Virus record (IMG/VR): IMGVR_UViG_3300044633_000115
Location: 1 to 64,000 of that record
Length of the DNA stretch: 64,000 nt
From: a virus
Reading direction: 5' to 3' (one strand)
Positions 16,732 to 25,105 of the stretch are shown in pieces. The stretch's first letter is position 1, and each line of letters opens with the position of its first letter. The position numbers and the translations under genes are program-made. The notes under the pieces are model-generated. The model ran no database searches. It was not told the origin of the DNA and was given only the letters and a program-made list of their open reading frames with translations.

Positions 16732-17055
16732 ATGGCTACCTACACCAACGTATCGTATGGAGTAAAGAACATAAGCACTGGCGGGTCAACCGTCACTACG
16801 GTTTCTTCTGGCACATTGGCTGTAGCCAGCCTTGTGGTGTCTAACACTTCTACTTCACCCATCACCTGTGATGTCTACATTACCCGTTCGGCAGTTAACT
16901 ACTATGTGGTAGAGACAGCCACTGTAGCGGTTGGCGGGTCACTAGAGGTAATCCAAGGCAACAGGATTATTCTGCAAGCAAGCGATGCTTTGGTAGTGGT
17001 AGCCAGCGCGTCTTCTTCAGCCGATGCTTGGGTATCAGGATTGACGGTGGTCTAA
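16732..17055 (+). CDS. Small fibre-associated protein
   Basis: 107 residues, beta type, with repeated Val/Thr/Ser strands and LEVIQGNRIILQASDALVVV, a pattern seen in small phage virion proteins with a beta-sandwich fold. It starts three bases after the preceding fibre and is followed without gap by another fibre gene. Confidence 0.6.
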   Translation: MATYTNVSYGVKNISTGGSTVTTVSSGTLAVASLVVSNTSTSPITCDVYITRSAVNYYVVETATVAVGGSLEVIQGNRIILQASDALVVVASASSSADAWVSGLTVV

Positions 17056-17865
17056 ATGGCAGCAATCGGTAATTCCCCCACACAACAGGCTTTCACCCCA
17101 GCCATTGATTACTTCAGTGGTACGGGTTCTGCCACGGCATTCACGCTGTCTCGCCCAGTCGCGTCTGTGGCGCAGGTGCAGGCGGTAGTCAATAACGTAG
17201 CGCAGAACCCCTCGGATGCCTTCACAGTTAGTGGTAACACCATCACGTTTACCTCTGCTCCATCCAGTGGCACAAACAACATTTATGTTTACTACACAAG
17301 CCCAATAACTCAGGTGATTGCACCGGGTCAGGGTACTGTGACGACTACGTCTTTGACTTCTGGTTTGACACTTACTAGCCCAATAGTGGCAACAACAATC
17401 GGAGTGGGAGGGGCTACTCCTTCTACAAGCGGTGCTGGCATTACTTTTCCCGCAACAGCATCAGCATCAACTAATGCTAATACCCTTGATGATTACGAGG
17501 AAGGTACTTTTACTATTACCGTTACGCCAACAATCGGTTCTTTGACTTCATATACATCTGCTGGAATTTATGTAAAAGTTGGACAAGCCGTAACTGTTAA
17601 TTTTGGCTTTACGATTGGAACAGTAGGTACAGCAGGTGGTGGCGCTGTTTTTGCTGGTTTGCCTTTTCAAGGAGCCGTTGCACCAGTAGGAAATCGTTTA
17701 GCAATTGGAATGGTTAGAGAAAATGCCGCAACTGGAAATGTTTACCAGTTTTATATTGACACCAATGCAACTACTGGACTTACTTTAACTCTTACAAATG
17801 GCGCTATCCTTTGGGGAAATGGTTATCAATACGAATACACCATCACTTATCAATCAGCGGCTTAA
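17056..17865 (+). CDS. Tail fibre protein with IGNSP-type N-terminus
   Basis: 269 residues. The N-terminus (AIGNSPTQQAFTPAIDYFSG, TAFTLSRPVASVAQVQAVVN, GTNNIYVYY) is the adaptor seen in many podovirus fibres, with an N-terminal immunoglobulin-like strand set. It is shared with the protein at 19724. Residues about 135-269 form a distal domain with DDYEEGTFTITVTPTIG, a receptor-side fold frequent in environmental fibres. Probably one of several alternative receptor-binding proteins. Confidence 0.7.
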   Translation: MAAIGNSPTQQAFTPAIDYFSGTGSATAFTLSRPVASVAQVQAVVNNVAQNPSDAFTVSGNTITFTSAPSSGTNNIYVYYTSPITQVIAPGQGTVTTTSLTSGLTLTSPIVATTIGVGGATPSTSGAGITFPATASASTNANTLDDYEEGTFTITVTPTIGSLTSYTSAGIYVKVGQAVTVNFGFTIGTVGTAGGGAVFAGLPFQGAVAPVGNRLAIGMVRENAATGNVYQFYIDTNATTGLTLTLTNGAILWGNGYQYEYTITYQSAA

Positions 17866-17886
17866 CCAAAACCACAAGGAAATAAA

Positions 17887-18135
17887 ATGGCACTTACAGA
17901 AACCAAAACAGTAGACCAAATTACAGTTACTGAAAACGGCACAGTCCTGTACCGTGAGGCAACACGCATCCTAAAAGATGGTGAGCAGATAGCACAGACA
18001 TACCATCGTACAAGCCTAACACCGGGTCAAGACTTAACAGGTCAACCAGCCAATGTAGTGGCAATATGTAACGCCGCATGGACAGACGCAGTAGTAACCG
18101 CGTACCAAGCACAAGTGGCGGCACAAAGGATTTAA
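17887..18135 (+). CDS. Small protein next to fibre genes
   Basis: 82 residues, MALTETKTVDQITVTENGTV... then a C-terminal helix. This opening 'TExKxVDxIxVxExGxVxxRxxTxIxxDGxxIxxxxHRxxxxPGxD' is recurrent among phage tail/fibre-neighbour proteins, with no experimentally clear role known to me. AAGGAAATAAA precedes the ATG. Confidence 0.6.
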   Translation: MALTETKTVDQITVTENGTVLYREATRILKDGEQIAQTYHRTSLTPGQDLTGQPANVVAICNAAWTDAVVTAYQAQVAAQRI

Positions 18136-18136
18136 T

Positions 18137-18625
18137 ATGCCTATTAGTACGATTAGTTCAGCAGGTTTAGCGACTGGGGGTATCGGTCGTTCTAATATGT
18201 ACACGGGCGCTGTGTTGCAAGTACAGCAAGGGCTGCTAACAACACAAGTTACAACAACTACAAACAATACTTTTGTAACAACTGGATTAACGGCAAGTAT
18301 TACTCCAACAAGTTCAACAAGCAAGATATTGGCAACAGTTAGTGGTTCTGGATACACAACTGCGTCTGCTGTGCAAGGTATTTACACTTTATATAAAAAT
18401 TCAACTAATCTATCAACCTATGGGTTTACTTTGATATATGCTTCCGGTGCAAATCTTCAAGGTGGGGTTACATTTTCATATTTAGATTCACCAGCAACTA
18501 CATCTTCTACTACCTATACACTTTATTTTACTCTTTCAAACAGCGCAGGGACAGTTTATTTTAATCCTGTAAGTGCTTATGGGCAAGGAACAGCAACAAT
18601 AATCTTACAGGAGATAGCCGCATGA
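18137..18625 (+). CDS. Fibre-tip-like protein, shares C-terminal domain with gene at 19724
   Basis: 162 residues, beta. A short linker (STISSAGLATGGIGRSN) leads to a distal domain with LTASITPTSSTSKILATVSG, VTFSYLDSPATTSSTTYTLY and the end ATIILQEIAA. Closely similar pieces form residues about 190-315 of the protein at 19724. It overlaps the next gene. It would be a spare or alternative receptor-binding tip. Confidence 0.65.
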   Translation: MPISTISSAGLATGGIGRSNMYTGAVLQVQQGLLTTQVTTTTNNTFVTTGLTASITPTSSTSKILATVSGSGYTTASAVQGIYTLYKNSTNLSTYGFTLIYASGANLQGGVTFSYLDSPATTSSTTYTLYFTLSNSAGTVYFNPVSAYGQGTATIILQEIAA

Positions 18626-18882
18626 CTAAGCATGACGCAATATACGCAACGCATACAAATGTGGCTACTATCCGTGGCGATGTGGCTTACGACGCAAATG
18701 AAAATATTGTTCAATACGACGAAGCAACAGTTCAAGCCTACATAGATGCCAACGCATACAAAGAACAAAGAGCCAGAGCCTATCCATCATTTGCTGACCA
18801 GTTTGACCTGCTGTATCACGGTGGACTAGACGCATGGAAAGCCGCTATTGATGCGGTGAAACAGGAGTATCCCAAGCCATGA
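18622..18882 (+). CDS. Small tail-fibre-linked protein, possible chaperone
   Basis: 86 residues. The C-terminal half, YPSFADQFDLLYHGGLDAWK with AAIDAVKQEYPKP, is a familiar phage motif (YPxxxDQxDxLxH) found in small proteins encoded after fibre genes, where they are often annotated as tail-fibre assembly or attachment factors. It starts in an ATGA overlap with the preceding fibre protein. Confidence 0.6.
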   Translation: MTKHDAIYATHTNVATIRGDVAYDANENIVQYDEATVQAYIDANAYKEQRARAYPSFADQFDLLYHGGLDAWKAAIDAVKQEYPKP

Positions 18883-19721
18883 GTCAGTACTGCACGTACC
18901 TAACAACCTACAAGGGGAACAAGATGCCCCCGTTTTACATTGGTTCGTCCAGTGTGGATAAGGTTGCCTCTGGGTACTGCGGTAGCGTCAAGTCTGCTAC
19001 CTATGGAGAAACATGGCGGGAAGAGTTAGAGCAGAACAAAGACCTGTTTGAAACCAAAGTCATATCTATCCATGAGAATAGGGAGGATGCCCTCAAGCGG
19101 GAGAACCAACTGCACAAGAAATTGCGTGTGGTGGCAAACCCCCTGTATATAAACAAGGCTACAGCCGCTGGCACGTTTGGAATCATGGATGAGGCATCTA
19201 TTGAGAAGATGCGCCAAACCAAGTTGGCTAACGCCCACATCACAGGCAAAAAGGTTTCCCAGCGCAGGAATGACCCAGTTTGGAAAAGCACGGTAGGCGC
19301 AGTTGCCAACCAAAGACTAAAACAGACTAAAAACGACCCTGCGTGGATAGCCACTATGGGCGCACAGCGGAACAAAAAGAACTCCGAGACTGTTAACAGC
19401 CCAGAATGGAAAGCAACCATTGGAGCGGAGCGGTCACGCAAAATATCAGAGGCGGTACTGGCAACGCACTTGGCTCCAGATTACGAGCAGAAAAACAAGC
19501 AGCGGTTAGAGAATCTAAAGAAGACTGTATCCGACCCTGTGTGGAAGGCTACGGTACACGCCACTGCAAACGTCAAGCGTAGTGAGTCAGTTTCCCGCAT
19601 AAAGTCAGACCCAGAGTGGAAAGCAAAGCATTACAAGACCTGTTGCCACTGCGATAATCTGTATGCTCCGAACGTTCTTGCTAGGCATGAGCGTAAATGT
19701 AAAACCATTACGAAAGACTAA
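18879..19721 (+). CDS. GIY-YIG-like endonuclease with NUMOD-type repeats
   Basis: 280 residues. The N-terminus YLTTYKGNKMPPFYIGSSS contains a YIG with the upstream tyrosine strand; GYCGSVKS and ENREDALKRENQLHKKL follow the GIY-YIG layout, with the Arg/Glu region in place. Residues about 115-250 hold five degenerate repeats (NDPVWKSTVGA, NDPAWIATMGA, NSPEWKATIGA, SDPVWKATVHA, SDPEWKAKHYK) like DNA-binding NUMOD modules. A C-terminal CCHCDNLYAPNVLARHERKC suggests a zinc finger. It lies between fibre genes as a typical mobile nuclease. The canonical 'GIY' is degenerate, so activity is uncertain. Confidence 0.7.
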   Translation: MSQYCTYLTTYKGNKMPPFYIGSSSVDKVASGYCGSVKSATYGETWREELEQNKDLFETKVISIHENREDALKRENQLHKKLRVVANPLYINKATAAGTFGIMDEASIEKMRQTKLANAHITGKKVSQRRNDPVWKSTVGAVANQRLKQTKNDPAWIATMGAQRNKKNSETVNSPEWKATIGAERSRKISEAVLATHLAPDYEQKNKQRLENLKKTVSDPVWKATVHATANVKRSESVSRIKSDPEWKAKHYKTCCHCDNLYAPNVLARHERKCKTITKD

Positions 19722-19723
19722 CC

Positions 19724-20671
19724 GTGTCATACATAGGCAATAGTCCGATTTCAGCGGCATTTTTAACCGATACATTCAGCGGTACGGGTAGCCAAACTGC
19801 CTTTACTATGACTGTCGCGCCAGCCAATACTTCGTCCATCATTGTGGCGGTAACGGGCGTATTGCAGTCTCCAGATACCTATTCTGTATCAGGCACAACC
19901 CTGACCTTCTCTGCCGCGCCACCAAGCGGTACAAGCAACATCAGCGTCAGATACCTTGGCATCCCAGCAAGCGGAGTAACGACTACAGCCTATAGAACAG
20001 TAACGAACTTCACAGCGACAGCGGGGCAGACATCATTCAGTGTGCCCTCTTATACCGTTGGCTACATTGATGTGTACAGAAACGGGGTACGCCTTGTATC
20101 TACAGACTACACAGCCACTACGGGAACGACAGTAGTTCTAGCCAACGCCTGCACGGTGGGAGACAGCGTAGTCACAGAGAGCTTCCTTGTCAGTTCGGTG
20201 TTGAATGCTATTCCTGCTACGAATGCGTCTATCAATTCAAGTTATTTGGCATCTGGTGTGGCAAGAGCTAACTGGGGCGCTGGCGGTATTTTGCAGGTGG
20301 TGCAAGGTACGTATGCTACTGAAACGTCTTTTACTTCTACAAGTTTTATTGCAACAAATTTAACCGCATCCATTACTCCTGCATCTTCCACCAATAAAGT
20401 TTTGGTTAGTGCCGTACTCCCATTGCAGTCAGGTTCTTCTGGGATTATTACTTACTCTCTTTATAGGGGGGCGACAAATTTAAATAGTGCTGGATTTGGT
20501 CGTTGGTATACGGCTAGTGCTGATACAAATGCGGTTATGCTTTATTTAGATTCACCATCTACAACCAGCGCAACTAGTTATTCTGTATATATAAAAACAA
20601 GTGCCTCTACTGCTTACTACTGCATTAACAATGAAACCGCAACAATAATTTTGCAGGAGATAGCAGCATGA
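19724..20671 (+). CDS. Tail fibre protein with IGNSP-type N-terminus
   Basis: 315 residues, GTG start at 19724 two bases after the endonuclease stop. Residues 1-80 (YIGNSPISAAFLTDTFSGTG) match the N-terminus of the protein at 17056; a second beta module (about 85-170, FTATAGQTSFSVPSYTVGYI) is a common fibre stalk; the C-terminal domain duplicates the protein at 18137 (LTASITPASSTNKVL ... ATIILQEIAA). This mosaic suggests fibre growth by module exchange. Confidence 0.75.
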   Translation: MSYIGNSPISAAFLTDTFSGTGSQTAFTMTVAPANTSSIIVAVTGVLQSPDTYSVSGTTLTFSAAPPSGTSNISVRYLGIPASGVTTTAYRTVTNFTATAGQTSFSVPSYTVGYIDVYRNGVRLVSTDYTATTGTTVVLANACTVGDSVVTESFLVSSVLNAIPATNASINSSYLASGVARANWGAGGILQVVQGTYATETSFTSTSFIATNLTASITPASSTNKVLVSAVLPLQSGSSGIITYSLYRGATNLNSAGFGRWYTASADTNAVMLYLDSPSTTSATSYSVYIKTSASTAYYCINNETATIILQEIAA

Positions 20672-21741
20672 CTCTAGCCGTCAACTTAGCGCAAGGCGCA
20701 TCAAACAACGTAACCTTCCGCAACAAAATCATAAACGGGGCCTGTGTCATTGACCAGAGAAACGCAGGGGCTAGCGTAACACCTGTCAATGGGCAATATA
20801 CGCTTGATAGGTGGGTATATTCTTTAGCGCAAACATCAAAACTAACTACTCAGCAAAGTACAACTGCGCCAACAGGTTTTGCAAACTCGCTTCTGGTTAC
20901 TTCTTCTTCCGCATACTCTGTACTTACTGGAGATAATTTCAATGTACTGCAATGGATTGAAGGTTACAATACAGCGGATTTGGCTTGGGGTACTGCATCG
21001 GCAGCAACAGTCACACTATCTTTTTGGGTTCGTAGTTCATTAACTGGAACATTTGGCGGGTCAATAGTAAACAACAACCAAAACTATTCTTACCCATTTA
21101 GCTACACAATTTCTGCTGCAAATACGTTTGAGTACAAAACAATCACTATTGCTGGGCCGACTGCTGGCACTTGGTCTAACACAACCACCACAAGGAATAT
21201 TGGTGTCTGGATTGGTTTGGGCGCTGGAGCGTCAGCAAGCGGAACAGCAGGAGCATGGGCAGCAACTGGCTATTACAACGCCACAGGCGCAGTATCAGTC
21301 GTAGGAACATCAGGCGCTACCTTCTACATCACCGGCTTGCAACTAGAAGCAGGGACAACAGCATCCCCATTTGAGTATCGTCAGTATGGTACGGAGTTGG
21401 CTTTGTGTCAGAGGTATTTTTTGATGTGGGTTAATGGTGGAAGCCAGAACATAAATTTAGGTGGTTACTACAATTCAACTTACGTAACTACAGTGGTAAG
21501 TTTTCCAGTAACCATGCGAAGCGCACCAACGCTAACTCAGACATCAGGAACAAACTATTACGGAATCTATTCAAATAACACATTAGATTATTTTGATTCT
21601 TTTAGTAGTGGTATACAACAACCAACAATAAATTCTGCTGGTATAGATTGCAGTACAAATGTAAGCGGAACTTCGGGGGCTTTAGGGAGAATAACTACCC
21701 ATAGCGCAAGTTCCTATATTGGCTTTAGTGCGGAGTTATAA
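20668..21741 (+). CDS. Receptor-binding fibre protein, paralogue A
   Basis: 357 residues. RNKIINGACVIDQRNAGASV, TVTLSFWVRSSLTGTFGGS, ITGLQLEAGTTASPFEYRQY and the end GFSAEL define a carbohydrate-binding-like fibre module common in environmental phages, with a jelly-roll middle. It is a paralogue of the protein at 21912. Its start overlaps the preceding gene (ATGA), whose final bases also supply the ribosome site GGAGATA. Likely a host-surface glycan binder. Confidence 0.75.
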   Translation: MTLAVNLAQGASNNVTFRNKIINGACVIDQRNAGASVTPVNGQYTLDRWVYSLAQTSKLTTQQSTTAPTGFANSLLVTSSSAYSVLTGDNFNVLQWIEGYNTADLAWGTASAATVTLSFWVRSSLTGTFGGSIVNNNQNYSYPFSYTISAANTFEYKTITIAGPTAGTWSNTTTTRNIGVWIGLGAGASASGTAGAWAATGYYNATGAVSVVGTSGATFYITGLQLEAGTTASPFEYRQYGTELALCQRYFLMWVNGGSQNINLGGYYNSTYVTTVVSFPVTMRSAPTLTQTSGTNYYGIYSNNTLDYFDSFSSGIQQPTINSAGIDCSTNVSGTSGALGRITTHSASSYIGFSAEL

Positions 21742-21912
21742 ATGTATAAACTTGTTTTTAATCAAATGACTCAAAAAATTGAGTGTGTAAACAAACAAGA
21801 AGGTAATCTCTTGTTGAGCATCCCATTTGACCCCGCCAACACCGACTACCAAGCCTACCTTCGCTGGCTTGAGGCTGGCAACACACCAGAACCCGCAGAG
21901 GAGAACCAATAA
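21742..21912 (+). CDS. Small fibre-partner protein, paralogue A
   Basis: 56 residues, starting directly after the previous stop. The end IPFDPANTDYQAYLRWLEAG then NTPEP is a widespread phage motif found next to fibre genes, typically thought of as a fibre chaperone or accessory. It is a paralogue of the 50-residue protein at 23007, with the same context. Confidence 0.75.
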   Translation: MYKLVFNQMTQKIECVNKQEGNLLLSIPFDPANTDYQAYLRWLEAGNTPEPAEENQ

Positions 21913-23006
21913 TGGCTTTAACGCAAGTTGACCAAGGTCTGCTGGGTACTAACGCCCAGTACACAGGGTTTAAGAATAGGTTGATAAATGGGGCGCAAGT
22001 AATTGACCAAAGAAACGCTGGTGCTAGCGTTACTAATACAACATCTAATTTGTATGTAACAGATAGATGGAATATTTATGGACAACAAGCAAGTAAATTT
22101 ACAGCACAGCAAAATGCTGGTTCTGTAACACCGCCAACAGGATTTAAAAATTATTTAGGAATAACCTCATCTTCTGCATATACAGTTCTTAGTGGTGATA
22201 ACTTTAAAGTTTTGCAACCGATAGAAGGATATAACTTTGCGGATATGGGTTGGGGTGCGGCTGGTGCATCATCAGTAACTTTATCCTTTTGGGTGCGTTC
22301 TAGTCTTACTGGAACATTTGGTGGTTCATTTACTAATTCGTCATATAACCGCTCTTATCCATTCACTTACACAATTAGTTCTGCAAACACTTGGGAACAA
22401 AAATCAGTAACTATTGCTGGCGATACTAGCGGAACATGGCTTACAACAAATGGCATTGGTGTTAATGTTATTTTTAGTATGGGAATGGGTACAGACCAAA
22501 GTGGGACTGCTGGTGCATGGGCTGGCGCAAACTATCAATCCGCAACTGGCGCAGTCTCTGTTGTAGGTACTAATGGCGCAACATGGTATGTAACGGGAAT
22601 AATGCTAGAAAAAGGCAGTACCGCAACATCGTTTGATTACAGACCTTATGGTACTGAGTTGCAGTTATGTCAGAGGTATTATTATTTAATGACTGCGGCA
22701 TCAAACAGTGCTACTTTTTTTCATAACCTTGCCGCAAATGCTACAAATAATGCATTAGGAGTTGTTAACTTTCCCCAAACAATGAGAGTTGCACCATCTT
22801 TAACAACTAGCGGAACTGCATCTAATTACAGAATTTATTCTGCTGGTTCATTTGTTACTTGTACCGCTGTGCCATCTATTGACCAATCAAATCCTAATTC
22901 AACCAATATTTCTTATGGAGTTGCTTCAGGATTGACTAATGGTTATGGAGGGTGTTCCGTTGCAAATTCTACTTCAGCAATTCTTGGTTTTAGTGCGGAG
23001 TTATAA
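21912..23006 (+). CDS. Receptor-binding fibre protein, paralogue B
   Basis: 364 residues, similar along most of its length to the protein at 20668: RLINGAQVIDQRNAGASV, VTLSFWVRSSLTGTFGG, TYTISSANTWEQKSVTIAG, GATWYVTGIMLEKGSTA and the same GFSAEL end. Differences concentrate in the C-terminal third. It starts in a TAATG overlap. The pair looks like a tandem duplication in which one copy may have changed its binding target. Confidence 0.75.
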   Translation: MALTQVDQGLLGTNAQYTGFKNRLINGAQVIDQRNAGASVTNTTSNLYVTDRWNIYGQQASKFTAQQNAGSVTPPTGFKNYLGITSSSAYTVLSGDNFKVLQPIEGYNFADMGWGAAGASSVTLSFWVRSSLTGTFGGSFTNSSYNRSYPFTYTISSANTWEQKSVTIAGDTSGTWLTTNGIGVNVIFSMGMGTDQSGTAGAWAGANYQSATGAVSVVGTNGATWYVTGIMLEKGSTATSFDYRPYGTELQLCQRYYYLMTAASNSATFFHNLAANATNNALGVVNFPQTMRVAPSLTTSGTASNYRIYSAGSFVTCTAVPSIDQSNPNSTNISYGVASGLTNGYGGCSVANSTSAILGFSAEL

Positions 23007-23159
23007 ATGTATAAATTACTTAAAAGCGTTACAGGCGAAACAACGGCTGTCTTAAAAGATGGGATTACAAGCATTCCATTTGACCCCGCCAACACAGACT
23101 ACCAAGCCTATTTAAAGTGGGTGTCTGAAGGCAACACGCCACAGCCCGCAGACGAATAA
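23007..23159 (+). CDS. Small fibre-partner protein, paralogue B
   Basis: 50 residues, start immediately after the fibre stop, in the same junction sequence (GCGGAGTTATAAATGTATAAA-type, two copies at 21732 and 22997). SIPFDPANTDYQAYLKWVSE then GNTPQPAD is near-identical to paralogue A. Likely works with fibre B. The stop shares a base with the next ATG. Confidence 0.75.
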   Translation: MYKLLKSVTGETTAVLKDGITSIPFDPANTDYQAYLKWVSEGNTPQPADE

Positions 23160-24061
23160 TGTTTGGTTACGCCGCCTTTGCCCAATCTACCTTTGCCGGT
23201 CTTGGCGGGACGGCGTTCGCCTTATCTATCTCTGAAGACATCGCACTAGCAGATGAAAGCGCACAAGCATCGGCGTTCCTACAGTCCGTAACCGAGAACA
23301 TCATAGTAGATGACGTTGACAATGACGCAGGGACTAACTACTTCGGTAGCGTTACAGAAACAATCACGCTGGACGACTCCAGCACTCAGGCATCGACTTT
23401 CCTACAGTCAATCACAGAAGACATCATTCTTGCCGACTCGCTTGCAATCGCTGCCCAGTTCGCTGTTGCCCGTGCAGAAGACATAACAATCGCAGATGAC
23501 CAAGTTGTTTTCACCGCTATGTTGAATGACCGCACCGAGCCGTTCGTAATAGAAGATACCCCAGCCTCGCAGTTTTCCTACCTTGCCTCAGTCACAGAGC
23601 CAATAACTCTAGAAGACACGCCGACTGCAACAGCCCAGTTTGCCCTAGCCATATCCGAAGCCATAACGATAGAAGATGCGGAGTCCATCTCTGCTCAGTT
23701 TGCTGCGGCTGTGAGCGAGAACATTACGGTTACTGAAGCCATCACTATTTTCTCTGTGTTCTTCTTGGACATTTTTGAGAACTTTGGCGTAGATACGGCG
23801 CTGGTTGTATCCCAGAATGTATTCCTGTCCATCATAGAAAACGTCACCCTTGCGGATGTGCCGACCATCCAAGCCGCCTTCGTAGCAGCCATTGCCGAGA
23901 ATGTCAATATGGCAGACAATACACAGGTAGCGGGCTGGATAAAAATTATCGATGACCAGACAGCAAACTGGACGTTAATCAGCAACACAGAGACAGCAAA
24001 TTGGACAGTGGTAAATACCACCAACAACGCAGGCTGGACAGATATAAACAACCTACAGTAA
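23159..24061 (+). CDS. Acidic tandem-repeat virion protein
   Basis: 300 residues built from about ten repeats of roughly 24 residues with the core 'S-x-T/S-E-x-I-x-L/I-x-D' (for example SVTENIIVDD, SVTETITLDD, SITEDIILAD, SVTEPITLED, AISEAITIED). This regularity suggests a beta-solenoid or stacked strand structure. The last 40 residues change to a Trp repeat (GWIKII, NWTLIS, NWTVVN, GWTDIN). Such proteins lie beside fibre genes in environmental phages; a fibre shaft or adhesin role is inferred. Confidence 0.65.
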   Translation: MFGYAAFAQSTFAGLGGTAFALSISEDIALADESAQASAFLQSVTENIIVDDVDNDAGTNYFGSVTETITLDDSSTQASTFLQSITEDIILADSLAIAAQFAVARAEDITIADDQVVFTAMLNDRTEPFVIEDTPASQFSYLASVTEPITLEDTPTATAQFALAISEAITIEDAESISAQFAAAVSENITVTEAITIFSVFFLDIFENFGVDTALVVSQNVFLSIIENVTLADVPTIQAAFVAAIAENVNMADNTQVAGWIKIIDDQTANWTLISNTETANWTVVNTTNNAGWTDINNLQ

Positions 24062-24070
24062 AGGTAAACC

Positions 24071-25105
24071 ATGTCAAGTACGTACTCACCCAATCTAAAA
24101 ATTGAATTGATGGGCAATGGTGACCAAGCCGGTAACTGGGGGTCAACCACCAACACCAATCTTGGCACGCTGATTGAGCAGGCTATCTCAGGCTATGTAA
24201 CCCAAGCAGTCTCTACTGGCACGGACACCATAATCACTATTCCAGACGGTGCGACTGGTGTTGCTCGTAACATGTTCATAGAACTAACGGGTACAGGCGG
24301 AGCGAGCACTAACTTAATTGTGCCGACTAATAAGAAGCTGTACTTCATCTACAACAATACCTCTAGCGGTCAGGTCACGGTCAAAGTTACAGGTCTGACT
24401 GGGGTGTCAGTCCCTAACGGGGCGAAGATGATTCTGGTGTCTAACGGCACTGACATAGTAAACGCCACTAACTACATCGCGTCTTTGACCCTTGGCTCTG
24501 CGCTACCTGTCACATCTGGCGGTACAGGTGGTACTACTTCTACTGGCTCTGGTGCGGTTGTTCTGGCTACTAGCCCTACGCTGGTAACTCCTGCTCTTGG
24601 CACGCCTACATCGGGTGTGATGACCAACGTAACTGGAACAGCATCTGGTCTGACTGCTGGTTCTTTGGTGGCTGGTGCTGCGTTCTCAACTCCATCAATC
24701 ACAATCCCAAGCGTTATTGGTGCAATGTTGGAGGCGGCAACCATAACGGCATCTGCCCCTGTATCCAGCACTAACTACGATGTATCTACCCAGACGGTGC
24801 AGTACTACACAAGTAACGCCACAGTTAACTTTACGCTAAATATCCGTGGGAATAGCTCAACTTCGCTAAACACTTTGATGGCTATAGGTCAAGCCATGAC
24901 TTTGGCATTATTGATTACAAACGGTGGCACCGCCTACTACCCTAACGTAATTCAGATTGACGGCACAACAGTAACACCTAAGTGGCAAAACGCTATAACG
25001 CCCAGCGCAGGTATCGCTAATGCAATAAATATCTATGTGTTCACGGTTATTAAAACAGCCAGCGCCACATACACAGTCCTTGGCTCACAGACTCAGTTTG
25101 CATAA
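24071..25105 (+). CDS. Tail fibre/structural protein
   Basis: 344 residues. The N-terminal LKIELMGNGDQAGNWGSTTN with NTNLGTLIEQAISGY is a common phage fibre/baseplate opening; PVTSGGTGGTTSTGSGAVVL and TPALGTPTSGVMTNVTGTAS are trimerising Gly/Thr turns shared by many fibres. The C-terminal domain is a beta sandwich. Probably a long side-fibre component. Confidence 0.75.
   Translation: MSSTYSPNLKIELMGNGDQAGNWGSTTNTNLGTLIEQAISGYVTQAVSTGTDTIITIPDGATGVARNMFIELTGTGGASTNLIVPTNKKLYFIYNNTSSGQVTVKVTGLTGVSVPNGAKMILVSNGTDIVNATNYIASLTLGSALPVTSGGTGGTTSTGSGAVVLATSPTLVTPALGTPTSGVMTNVTGTASGLTAGSLVAGAAFSTPSITIPSVIGAMLEAATITASAPVSSTNYDVSTQTVQYYTSNATVNFTLNIRGNSSTSLNTLMAIGQAMTLALLITNGGTAYYPNVIQIDGTTVTPKWQNAITPSAGIANAINIYVFTVIKTASATYTVLGSQTQFA

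Noticed and set aside
20668-23006. Diversity-generating retroelement target in the fibre paralogues
   Set aside because: No reverse transcriptase gene or template repeat is visible; differences look like duplication and divergence.
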